A DNA stretch of 30,000 bases, taken from positions 1 through 30,000 of the forward strand of contig NW_013654845.1 of NCBI RefSeq assembly GCF_000499385.1, written 5' to 3'. The DNA is from Eimeria necatrix. Taxonomy: Eukaryota; Apicomplexa; Conoidasida; Eucoccidiorida; Eimeriidae. Position numbers and translations under genes: made by a program. Position 1 is the stretch's first letter. The number at the start of each line of letters is the position of its first letter. The notes beneath the pieces were generated by a model. That model worked only from the letters and a program-made list of their open reading frames with translations, was not told the DNA's origin and searched no databases. Below, in pieces: positions 20,704 to 29,508 of this stretch.

Positions 20704-21625
20704 AGTCGCCTCGCGAGCCTCCCGCGTTTCCGCAGCCCGCGCGCCCACTGTGGTCATCCGCGACTACGGGCCCCGCAGCAGCCGCACAGTGCCCTTTCCG
20801 AGTCTCTTTAATGTGCAGCAGAGTTTTGCGCAGCGGCCCGCAGTGGTCTCCACTTTTGCCTTCGAAAGCCCCCCGTCCAAGTCCATTCAAGTCCCCACAT
20901 TTCCCTCCAAAGGCGCCATTAATGGCATTAATGGTGGCATTAACAGTGGCATTAATGGCGGCCTTAATGGCGGCCTTAATGGCGGTATTAATGGTGGCAT
21001 TAATGGCGGCATTAATGGCGGAATTAATAATGGCATTAATGGCGGCATTAATAATGGCATGAATGGCGTTAATGGCGGCATTGACAGCGGCATCAATGGC
21101 GGCATTGACAGCGGCATTAATAATGGCATTAATAGTGGCATTAATAATGGCATTAATAATGGCATTAATGGCGGCATTGACAGTGGCATGAACGGCGGCC
21201 TCAACGGCGGCGTAGACAGCGGGTTCAACAATGGCATTGACAGTGGCATTAATGGCGGCATTAATGGCGGCATTAATGGCGGCATTAACGGCAATAATGG
21301 CAGCATTAATGGCATTAATGGCGGCATTAATGGTGGCATTAATGGTGGCATTAAAGGTGGCATTAATGGTGGCATTAATGGCATTAATGGCGGCTCTGGG
21401 GGCGTTGCACAGAAGGGCGGCTGGAGCGATCCGGGGCAAACTGGAGTGGTTGCCAGCATGCCCAGGAGCGGCTTCAGCGCAGCAACGCCCCAGAAAGGCT
21501 CTTGGGGCGGCAGCGGGGGCCCCAGCGTGGCCAGCATGTCCCGCAGCGCGGGCCGGGGCCCCTACATGACCAGCATAGTATCTTTTGTGCAGCGGCGGCT
21601 GGAGAAGCTGCAAAGGGCTGATTAA
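19736..21625 (+). CDS. Secreted Gly-Ile-Asn-Gly repeat protein (hypothetical)
   Basis: Two exons (19736-20201 and 20706-21625) join in frame to 461 residues. I do not recognise a family. Residues 1 to about 23 (MAARSAALAVTWLAAALQLAAC) form a good signal peptide, so the protein probably enters the secretory route; no other membrane span or GPI-type tail is seen. A Ser/Gly/Ala-rich region with a CSKC motif (about residue 103) and STDIIIEENF (about 135) precedes the intron. Exon 2 opens with a basic, Ala/Arg/Ser stretch, then PTVVIRDYGPRSSR. Residues about 225-385 are a four-residue repeat, mostly G-I-N-G with G-L-N-G, N-N-G-I and I-D-S-G variants. The C-terminal 75 residues (SMPRSGF, SMSRSAGRGPYM, VQRRLEKLQ) are non-repetitive. 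The frame is open further upstream to 19685, but the ATG at 19736 (aagATGG) opens the signal peptide. Donor is gtgagt; acceptor is (CTG)14-CAG. Confidence 0.75.
20661..20702 (+). repeat. (CTG)14 directly before the acceptor CAG
   Basis: Fourteen uninterrupted CTG units lead into the CAG at 20703-20705 that ends the intron of the Gly-Ile-Asn-Gly protein gene. Confidence 0.95.
20912..21393 (+). repeat. 12-bp coding minisatellite (ATT AAT GGY GGC)
   Basis: About 480 bases of 12-base units, mostly 'attaatggcggc', with variants aataat, gacagc and ctt. It encodes the four-residue repeat of the secreted protein. Units vary mostly at the third and fourth residue (Gly, Asn, Ser). The reverse strand also stays open in two frames, giving large spurious frames rich in Asn-Ala-Ile and in Pro-Leu-Met. 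Confidence 0.95.
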
Positions 21626-22497
21626 ATGCAAAAAGGAGAAATAAAAGTGAAGTTCGCTTCGGGAAGACGCAGCGGCCCGAGACGCGCAAGCTGCGCGCAA
21701 GTCCTGCAGCAGGCAGCTGCAGCAAAAACGCGTCTTGGGCGAATTCAAGATGCAAAACGCCAATCGGTTTGCCGGAAACTTTTCTCGCAGTCTAGAGCAA
21801 TTTCCATGCAAATGGGACTTTCCAAAGGGGGAAATTGCGAAAATTTAAACGCGAAACAGCTCAAGTTTCAAGTTGCGTGCGCAGCTCTCGGGTGTACATA
21901 CACACCAGGGATTCCGCAGCGCACGCCGACTTGCAAAACGGCCTGAGCCTTTCAGAGTTGTTTTCTTCCGTTGTTTTCGACAAGTGCAAATTGTTGCTGG
22001 TGCCATTTGTGCTTCGCCACTTATTACACTCGTAAACTTAAAAGCGGCTGACGTTTCAGACTTGTAGTTGCATTGCGAACAGCGACGGGCCGAGAGGCAC
22101 TGCGGACCTCCAGAAGACAGATCCGTCGCTTCTAGCGCGACAAGAAACGAATCCACTCAGGAATTGCTAAATTAGATAATTTAGTTTTAATTAATTCCGT
22201 TTTTTTCCGCACAAACAGGCCGGAACGTCTAGTCTACGCCGCAGGTGTCTCCGCAGGTCTGGTGGGCTCGCGGGAAGCCAGCCACTGCGTCCAGCGCCGC
22301 CCCCGCAGCCTTTTCGAAAGCAATTGGTATTTTCTTTTGCATTTTAAAAACACTTTTAATTTCTGAACTTCTTTTTCGCAGCTTCCCCGCGGCAGCCCGT
22401 TGATCGCTGCAGCTTTCGCTCCCAGCGCCGCCGAACCTGCTGCAGGTCTGCGCACTGCCCGCCTCCGAGCGCGCGATCTTTTCGCGAAAAAGCAAAA
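21626..22497. other. Intergenic; leader of the opine dehydrogenase gene
   Basis: An 'aataaa' lies at 21640, shortly after the preceding stop, and may serve as its poly(A) signal. A near-palindrome 'ggtgtacatacacacc' is at 21891-21906. The pyrimidine-rich 'cttctttttcgcag' ending near 22381 could close a leader intron before the ATG at 22498. No coding sequence is recognised. Confidence 0.4.
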
Positions 22498-22572
22498 ATG
22501 GTAATTGCAGCGACTTCCGAAGGCTCTGGGAGCCAGGGGGCTGGCTCTTCAGCTGTCACGACAGCTGGCTCC

Positions 22573-22608
<36 letters not shown>

Positions 22609-22887
22609 GCGGGCGAAAGCTGCACGCAGGGCAGCTGCAGCGGGAACTCCACGTGGAGCTGCCAGGGCCTGCAGCTGGCCTGCAGCATGTGCGTCTGCGT
22701 CGTCGGAGGCGGCAACATTGCTGCTGCTGCTGCTGCTTGGCTCTCCCGCAGCAGCAAAAGTCTTTGCGTCCACGTTTTGACTCGGCAGCCGCAGCGCTGG
22801 ACGCAGCGGCTGCGCGTCCGCGCCAACCCCGCCTGCCGCTGGGCAGCCCTCCAGCCCTACGAGGCCAACATCAACCTGTGAGGCCCT

Positions 22888-22928
<41 letters not shown>

Positions 22929-22984
22929 GCAGCAGCAGTAGCAGCAGCAGCAACGCAGCAGCAGCAGCAACGCAGCAGCAGTAG

Positions 22985-23015
<31 letters not shown>

Positions 23016-23053
23016 AGCAGTAGCAGTAGCAGCAACGCAGCAGCAGTAGCAGT

Positions 23054-23084
<31 letters not shown>

Positions 23085-23475
23085 CAGCAGCAGCAGCAGC
23101 AGCAGCAGCGCAGCAGCAGCAGCAGCAGCAGTGGCGTAGCTTGTTGTTTGTGCGCAGCATCACGAACGACGCTGCAGCAGCAGTGCAGCGGGCGAGTCTG
23201 GTGATGGTGGCAGCTCCCGCTCATGTCCATTTGGAGTTGCTGCGCAAAGTCGCGCCCCACTTGAAGCCCGGCTGCATCCTGGGCACTCTTTTTGGCCAGG
23301 GTGCGCAGCAGCAGCAGCAGCAGCAGCAGCAGCGCAGCAGCAGCAGCGCAGCAGCAGCAGGGCAGCGACGCAGGTTGATTCTCGCTTTTGTGGCAGGGCC
23401 ATTTTAGGAGGAGACAGCAGCAAGAGTGCAGCACTGTTTGTAACACTTATTTCCTTTCCACTCTTCCAAATAAGC

Positions 23476-23513
<38 letters not shown>

Positions 23514-23826
23514 GCTGCAGGCGGCTTCGACTGGGCCGTGGAGGCGGCGCTGGGCCCCGCCCAGGGGCAGCTTGCTGCAGTCTTCGGGCTGCAGCACGTG
23601 CCTTGGCTGGCGCGTTGGGAAGTGGGTTTTAATTTAATTTAAATTAAAATTAAAATTAAAATATAAATATAAATTAAAATATAAATTAAAATATAAATTA
23701 AAATATAAATATAAATATAAATTTAAAATTGAATTTAAATTCTTTTTGCAGTTCTAGTCCGCTGCTGGAAGCAGCTTCCCCTGTTGCAGCAAGCCCGGCA
23801 GCCAGCGAGGGGCCTCCACCGCTCTC

Positions 23827-23922
<96 letters not shown>

Positions 23923-24110
23923 AGGAGTACGGGAGGGCGGTGGAGCTGATAGGCCCGAAGGAGTTCATTTGTGCTGCTGTGTCTCCGCCCTGCGCCCGCC
24001 CAATGGTGCAGCTGCTGCTGCAGCTTTGCTTCGACCAGCCCTGCAAGTTGCTGCCGAACTTTTTGTGTCTCACGCTGACCCCCAGCAACCAGATCATTCA
24101 CCCCGCCAGG

Positions 24111-24162
<52 letters not shown>

Positions 24163-24429
24163 ATTTCGAGGCGGTTTGGGCGTGGGGCTTGGCCTGGGAG
24201 CGTCGGCAGCGCGGCCTGTTTCGTGCTGCTGCAGCTGCAGCAGAACCAAGTTTTGCTGCAGCTGCTGCTGCTGCTGCAGCAGAACTAAGTGTTGCTGCAG
24301 CTGCAGCTGCAGCAGAACCAAGTGTTGCTGCAGCAGCAGCTGCAGCAAAGGTTCCTGTGCGCTTGTGGGCTGTTGAAAGGGCGCCTGCTGCTGGCCGAGA
24401 GACTGCGCATGCGCGCCGCAAGAAAGCAC

Positions 24430-24473
<44 letters not shown>

Positions 24474-25714
24474 TTGCGAATGTGTGCAGGTACTACTCCA
24501 TCTTCAAGGACTGGGACGGGAAGAAAGTCTACAAAGAAAACGAAATCTCGTGGGGGCTCTACACGGAGTTCGACGCGGAGGCGGCGCAGCAGCTGGCGCT
24601 GCTGGACGCGGAGCTGCAGCAAATCAAGAAAGCTTTGGTTTCTCAGTTTCCAAATCTCGATTTAAGCACAGTTTTGCCAATTCAAGAAAGAATCCTCCAA
24701 CAATATGGTCAGTTTCTTCGGATCTTGTTCGGATCGGTTCGCGGCGGCGCGTGCAGAACTGGGGTGTACGTACACCTCGCGGGGTGTACGTACACCTCGC
24801 GCAACGTGCACAAAAGGCGAATTTGAAAAGCCCCCAAAAAGAAGCCCGCGGGGCTTTTCATTTTTATTTATTTTCTTTTTTGAAAGCCCGCGAGGCCTTT
24901 TTTTTATTTATTTTCTTTTTTTGATGCAGGAGATGATGTTAAAGATCGCACGAACTTGCAAACCATTGTGGCCACCAACGGCGGCTATGCTTCCTGCCGG
25001 ACTCCCGCAGCAGCAGTTGAAGGTGAGTGTTCTTCTGAGGTTTTGTTTCCTTTTTGTTTCTTTTTTGTTTCTTTTTTGTTTTTTTTGTCTCTTTTTTTGT
25101 TTCTTTTTGTTTTTTTGAATCAAAAAGCCACACATTTGCAAGTTTCTCCCTCGATTTCCCTCTCCCGGCTCTCGGGCCCCGGCAGAGGAATGAACTTAAG
25201 GGCCAAATTTGATGAAATTAAATGAACTTGAGGGGAAATTTGATGAAATTAAATGAATTTGAGGGGAAATTTGAATGAAATTAAATGAAATTGAATGAAA
25301 TTGAGGGCCAAATTGGATGAAATTGGATGAAATTGGAGGAAATAAAATGCAGAATTCGGCGGAGTTGGCAGCGGAAAAAGAAAGCAGCTGGGACTTGTGC
25401 AAATTTTGAACTTTGCTGCTGCAGGCGGCTTCCAGCCCCACTTGCAAAGCCGCCTTTTTCAAGAAGATGTGCCGAGCGGTTTGTGCGTTTTGCGGGGCGT
25501 AGCGGAGCTGGCAGGTGTACAGACACCCGGGATTGACGCCATGATTGAGTGGCATCAAAAGTTTATGGGAATTTCATTTTTAAAAAATAAAAAACTTAAT
25601 CCAGAAACTCTCCATCTCACCACTGCCCCCCAGCGCTACGGCTTCGACTCTCTCAGCCGTTTGGTCGCCACCACTCTCCGCGGCTGCCAAACAGCCAATC
25701 ATAACTCCAACTAA
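22498..25714 (+). CDS. Octopine/nopaline (opine) dehydrogenase family NAD(P)-dependent oxidoreductase
   Basis: Seven exons: 22498-22877, 23158-23300, 23521-23621, 23925-24109, 24490-24707, 24930-25022, 25425-25714. They join in frame to 469 residues. The N-terminal Rossmann domain has VCVVGGGNIAAAAAAWLS (about 66-83), then ASLVMVAAPAHVH, LKPGCILGTLFGQG|GFDW and AVFGLQHVPWLARWE|EYG. The helical C-terminal domain has PNFLCLTLTPSNQIIHPAR (about 252-270; His267 corresponds to the catalytic histidine of octopine dehydrogenase), YYSIFKDWDG, TNGGYASCRTP, EDVPSGLCVLRGVAELAGV and TTAPQRYGF. Family enzymes reductively join an amino acid and a 2-oxo acid with NAD(P)H; the substrate here cannot be told. 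About 60 extra N-terminal residues hold an Ala13 run (GCA codons) and a Cys-rich stretch, with no clear targeting signal. Triplet or AT arrays occupy nearly every intron. It converges on NTF2. Confidence 0.93.
22887..23132 (+). repeat. Interrupted (CAG)n array filling intron 1 of the opine dehydrogenase gene
   Basis: About 245 bases of CAG units broken by AACG, GTAG and G insertions, so the frame shifts repeatedly. The intron begins at the gtgagg donor (22878) and ends at 'gtgcgcag' (23157). Reading straight through from exon 1 hits TGA at once, so this is intron rather than poly-Gln. Confidence 0.95.
23306..23520 (+). repeat. CAG array then (CTG)12 in intron 2 of the opine dehydrogenase gene
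   Basis: CAG/GCAG units occupy 23306-23360 near the donor, and (CTG)12 at about 23478-23513 leads into 'ctgcgctgcag', the acceptor ending at 23520. The sequence between them is unremarkable. Confidence 0.9.
23630..23924 (+). repeat. AT-rich TAAAATATAAAT repeats and CTG array in intron 3
   Basis: 23630-23735 is almost pure A/T, built from 'aattaaaatataaat' units of about 15 bases. 23832-23924 is CTG with three ACTG interruptions, ending in the CAG acceptor that opens exon 4 (GAGTACGGG). Confidence 0.9.
24112..24472 (+). repeat. (CTG)17 at the start and (CAG)14 at the end of intron 4
   Basis: The intron starts gt at 24110, and (CTG)17 begins at 24112. (CAG)14 spans 24431-24472, 17 bases before exon 5 (24490). 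Between them (24224-24350) three copies of a unit like 'gctgcagcagaaccaagt' carry further CTGCAG palindromes. Confidence 0.95.
24763..24920. repeat. Palindrome pair and ~50 bp duplication in intron 5
   Basis: The 14-base perfect palindrome ggtgtacgtacacc occurs at 24763-24776 and again at 24783-24796, inside a 20-base direct duplication. A hairpin aaaagcccc/ggggctttt spans about 24826-24858. From 24841 a 'gaagcccgcgggg...tttatttattttctttttt' block of about 50 bases is repeated, the second copy running into the 'ttgatgcag' acceptor. Confidence 0.85.
25040..25350 (+). repeat. T-rich tract and GAAATTTGATGAAATTAAAT repeats in intron 6
   Basis: 25040-25118 is TTTTTTGTTTC units. 25196-25350 holds irregular copies of 'gaggggaaatttgatgaaat' and 'gatgaaattggatgaaattg', purine-rich on the sense strand. 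Confidence 0.85.
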
Positions 25715-26850
25715 ACTTTAATTCAACTTTTATTTATTCCAACTTTATTTTATTTCAACTTTATTCTATTTCAACTTTATTTATTTCAATTTTATTTTAT
25801 TTCAACTTTTATTTATTTCAACTTTTATTTATTTCAACTTTTACTTATTTCAACTTTTATTTATTTCAACTTTTATTTATTTCAACTTTTATTTATTTCA
25901 ACTTTTATTTATTTCAACTTTATTTTATTTCAACTTTATTTTATTTCAACTTTTATTTATTTCAATTTTATTTATTTCAACTTTACTTTATTTCAACTTT
26001 AATTCAACTTTGGTTTATTTCAACTTTATTTTATTTCAACTTTATTTTATTTCAACTTTATTTTATTTCAACTTTAATTTATTTCAAATTTATTCCAACT
26101 TTATTTTATTTCAACTTTATTTTATTTCAACTTTATTTTATTTCAACTTTGATTTATTTCAACTTTATTTTATTTCAATTTTGATTTATTTCAACTTTAT
26201 TTTATTTCAACTTTTATTTATTTCAACTTTATTTTATTTCAACTTTATTTTATTTCGACTTTATTTTATTTCAAATTTAATTTATTTCAACTTTATTTTA
26301 TTTCGACTTCGATTCAACTTTGATTCAACTTTAATTTATTTTAACTTTAATTCAACTCCAACTAAACTTCAACTCAAATTTCATTCAACTTTAATTTAAT
26401 TCAACTTTATTTCAACTTTAATTTATTTCAACTTTATTTCAACTTCTTTAATTCATTTCAACTTTATTTCAACTTCAATTCATTTCAACTTCAATTCAAA
26501 TTCAACTTCAATTCAAATTCAAATTCGGCATTTGAAGTTAAACTTCGAACTCGGCACTCAATTTCGTCCAATTGCGTCCAGTTTTTCATTTATTTTCATT
26601 TCATTTTATTTATTATTTGTTTTCATTTATTTCATTTATTTCATTTGTCTTCATTTATTTTCATTTATTTCCATTTAATTCCGCATTTATTTTCATTTAA
26701 TTTTTCATTTATTTTCATTCAATTTTTCATTTATTTTCATTTATTTTCATTTATTTCCATTTATTTTCATTTAAGTTTTCATTTATTTCATTTATTTTCA
26801 TTCAATTTTTCATTTATTTCATTTATTTTTATTTAATTCGACTTTTAATT
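25715..26850 (+). repeat. Long T-rich low-complexity array (TTTATTTCAACTT, then TTTTCATTTA)
   Basis: It begins immediately after the opine dehydrogenase stop. To about 26520 it consists of 16-18 base units such as 'tttatttcaacttta'. From about 26583 to 26850 it is 'tttcatttattttcattt'. The plus strand has almost no G. Frames across it are Phe/Ile/Leu/Tyr-rich artefacts. The 3' untranslated region and poly(A) site of the dehydrogenase gene must lie in or before it. Confidence 0.95.
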
Positions 26851-26861
26851 TCTTCTATTTG

Positions 26862-27060
26862 CTGCTGCGCGGCGCTGCTGCTGCGGCCCACCAGGCCCTT
26901 CTCAGCTGCAAGCTGCTGCAGCTGCCTAGTTCTGCTGCAGCTGCTGCAGCTGGCTGCTGCAGCTGCTGCAGCTGCGTAGTTCTGCTGCAGCTGCTGCAGC
27001 TGCTGCAGCTGCGTAGTTCTGCCGCAGCTGCTGCAGCTGCTGCAGCTGCTGCAGCTGTTT
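26862..27060. repeat. CTGCAG-rich repeat with TAGTTCTG spacers
   Basis: Runs of 'gctgcagctgctgcagctg' are separated three times by 'cgtagttctg' or 'cctagttctg'. The many CTGCAG palindromes make it largely self-complementary. It lies between the convergent genes, about 0.4 kb downstream of the NTF2 stop in that gene's direction. Confidence 0.85.
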
Positions 27061-27478
27061 ATTCCCTTTTCCTGTTTTGCGTGGCAAACTAAATGCATAT
27101 TAAAAGATCGACAGGAGGGCAGAGAAAAGAAAACTAGCAGCAGCAAAATAGCAGCAGCAGCAGCAGCAGCAGGGTGAAGAGAGAAAGCAGCAGCAAGGAA
27201 CAAAGTTGCGCGTTTCGAATTAAAGTTTGCTGCTGCAGCCAAGCCCGCCTCCGCAGCAGCTGCAGCGCTGGGGAGCAGCAGAGGCAGCAGTTTGTTTGCT
27301 TCGAGGAAATCGAAAAGCAAAAGAAAAGAAAAGACAAAGGCCCTTAATTAAGTTCATTTAAATGAAGGGCAGCTTCGAAAGAAAGCACACTTTGCTTCTC
27401 CAGAAACAACTCCAGCAGCAGCAGCGCGTTTCCCGCTGCCTGGGGCTCTCCTTGGTGCTTCTTGCAGTTGCGTTTCTC

Positions 27479-27718
27479 TCAGCCAATGCAGAGGCGGAAA
27501 CAGTCGTTGAAAACTGCGCAGAAAAAAAGAAAAAAAGAAATGAAAAAAAAAGCCGAAAAAGTGAAGGACAGCCCAGGTTTCAGGTGTATCGACAGCTCGG
27601 CCGGCGAATTTACAAAAATATATTTATTTATTTAAACAACAATTTTTATCTCTTTTATATATTTAATAATTTATTATATTGTGCAGACTTCTGCATTTGT
27701 GCACTTCTTCACACTTGC

Positions 27719-27775
<57 letters not shown>

Positions 27776-29059
27776 AGGCACCGCGGCGCGGTACTCTTTG
27801 AATTCGCCTTCGGAAGTCAATTCCGTTTGAAGCAAAATTAATATTTTAATTCAAAATAAATATTTTAATTCAAAATAAATGTTTTAATTCAAAATAAATA
27901 TTTTAATTCAAAATAAATATTTTAATTCAAAGTAAACATTTAAATTCAAAATAAATATTTTAATTCAAAATTAAATCCAATTAAACTTTTAATTCAAAAT
28001 TAAATCCAATTAAACAAATAAATGAATTTAAATTCCACAAAACAGTTTTGGAGCACTTCGGCCAAGAGGCCTCACTTGCCGTTCATTTCAACTTTTCCTA
28101 AAAAACTGAAATGAACCAAACTGAAGCCAAAATAAACCAAAATGAGCCAAAATAAAACAAAATAGACCAAAATAAAGCAAAAATGAACCACAATAAAGCC
28201 AAAATAGACCAAAATACACCAAAATAGGCCAAAATAAGCCAAATTAAAGCCAAAATAGACCAAAATAAAGCTAAAATAGACCAAAATAAAGCAAAAATGA
28301 ACCAAAATAGACCAAAATAAAATCAAAATAGACCAAAATAAGGCCAAAATAAAGCCAAAATAAACCAAAAAAAGCCAAAATGGACAAAAATAAAGCCGAA
28401 ATGAACCAAAACAAGGCCAAAGTGAGCCAAAATAAGGCCAAAATGAACCAAAATGAACCAAAACGAAGCCAAAATAGACTAAAATAAAACCAAAACAAAC
28501 CAAAATAAAGCGAACGTGAACAAAATAAAGCCAAAACAGACCAAAATAAAGCCAAAACAGACCAAAATAAAGCCAAAATGGACCAAAATAAAGCCAAAAT
28601 GGACCAAAATAAAGCCAAAATGGACCAAAATAAAGCCAAAATGCCCCAAAATGAGCTCAAAAAGACCCAACTAAACTCGAAAACAACAAAAGAACTCCAA
28701 AGCCTCTACGGGAAATTCACCCGCGTAAGTGCCGCTGCCGTTGGGCACCAAATTGAAAGTCTGAGTGAACTTCATTGGGGGGTTGTCTTCTATGGCCAGA
28801 TCGCCTGCAGCGCAGCAAAAAGGAAGCAAAAGTGCGGAATAAATGCGAAATAAATGCGAAATAAATGCAAAATAAATGCAAAATAAATGAAATGTTTGCC
28901 AATATTCAGCAAATTTGAAATAAAAAGTCCAAAATATCTTTAAAAGCAAAAAAATCAAAAAAAAATGAACACGAACTGATGCCCCGCGAAGGAAAGCTGT
29001 ACAGACACCCGAAAAATGAGCGCAGCAGCAGCGCAGAAAGGAAATAAATAAATGAAAAA

Positions 29060-29098
<39 letters not shown>

Positions 29099-29452
29099 AT
29101 GATAAATAATAAATAGAACAAAACAATGCAGCAGAGAAGCTGTCGGAAAGGGGAATTCCGAAAGAACAAAAGCCGCAGCAACACCCGCCCGACAGCTGCT
29201 GCAGCAGCAGCGCAGCAGCAGCAGCAGCAGCAGCGCAGCAGCAGCAGCAGCGCAGCAGCAGCAGCAGCAGGACCGCAAACTATGATGAGGACTCCGCCGT
29301 GGGGCGTGGGCTGGCAGTCGCAGGTGACCAGCTGGTGGCTGACAGCAGCAGGAAGCTGCTGCAGCTTCTGCAGAATTGCTGCTGCTCCTCTGAACTGAGT
29401 GCCTTCGTAAGTCAGCAAAGAGTTCTCCGTGTACAACTCCGCCAGCCCAGCC
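27479..29452 (-). CDS. NTF2: Nuclear transport factor 2 (NTF2), 5' exon outside the window
   Basis: Three exons are visible, in transcription order: 29452-29274, 28804-28721 and 27513-27479. NTF2 is a small dimer that carries RanGDP into the nucleus through FG nucleoporins. The first visible exon gives RAGLAELYTENSLLTYEGTQ, FRGAAAILQKLQQLP and CDCQPTPHGGVLIIVC. The second gives GDLAIEDNPPMKFTQTFNLV and PNGSGTYA. The last, only 35 bases, gives VFNDCFRLCIG and a stop, matching the family's invariant end (V-x-N-D-x-F-R-x). All junctions are in phase: G|GC, G|TT, and an Arg split at the 5' edge. About 100 of roughly 125 residues are present; the N-terminal helix must be coded beyond 30000, since 29453-30000 holds none of it. 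The 1.2 kb last intron is filled with A-rich repeats. The gene converges on the opine dehydrogenase. Confidence 0.93.
27719..27774. repeat. (CAG)18 in the last NTF2 intron
   Basis: Uninterrupted CAG on the plus strand, which reads as CTG in the sense direction of NTF2. It sits about 200 bases before the last acceptor. Confidence 0.95.
27843..28000. repeat. 19-bp AT-rich tandem repeat
   Basis: About seven units of 'ttttaattcaaaataaata', with single-base variants (atg, aca) in some, inside the last NTF2 intron. The final units degrade into 'attcaaaattaaatccaatt'. Confidence 0.95.
28085..28665. repeat. AACCAAAATAAAGCCAAAAT tandem array
   Basis: About 580 bases of 'gaccaaaataaagccaaaat' units (about 19-20 bases) with frequent GACC/AACC and AGCC exchange, becoming most regular at 28560-28650. 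In the NTF2 sense direction it is pyrimidine/T-rich and lies just after the donor at 28720. Minus-strand frames through it (Phe/Trp/Leu/Gly-rich) are artefacts. Confidence 0.95.
28834..29100. repeat. AAATAAATGC 11-mers and (AAAT)n microsatellite in an NTF2 intron
   Basis: 28834-28890 is five 'gaaataaatgc' units. 29043-29100 is (AAAT)n. Between them lies 'tgtacagacacccg' (28998-29011), identical to a 14-mer inside the last exon of the opine dehydrogenase gene. Confidence 0.9.
29200..29273. repeat. CAG array abutting an NTF2 donor
   Basis: Plus-strand CAG with GCAG interruptions ends next to the donor of the 29274-29452 exon. In the sense direction the intron therefore begins gtcctgctgctg. Confidence 0.9.
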
Positions 29453-29467
29453 CTGCGCGCAACAACA

Positions 29468-29468
<1 letters not shown>

Positions 29469-29508
<40 letters not shown>

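Noticed and set aside
20546..21811. 421-residue minus-strand open frame rich in Asn-Ala-Ile
   Set aside because: It is the reverse of the 12-base coding repeat. The plus strand has a signal peptide, good splice sites and sensible ends, while the minus frame has only repeat translation.
22887..23132. CRISPR-like or poly-Gln coding array
   Set aside because: The units are 3-base slippage repeats without spacers; an immediate TGA and in-phase splice sites show it is an intron.
26010..26399. Phe/Tyr/Leu-rich frame in the T-rich array (also 28072-28503 minus)
   Set aside because: Pure translation of short tandem repeats with no other coding sign.
27362..27841. Plus-strand frame with signal-peptide-like segment (CLGLSLVLLAVAFL)
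   Set aside because: It lies antisense to the conserved last exon of NTF2. The rest of the frame is Lys-rich and poly-Ala repeat translation.
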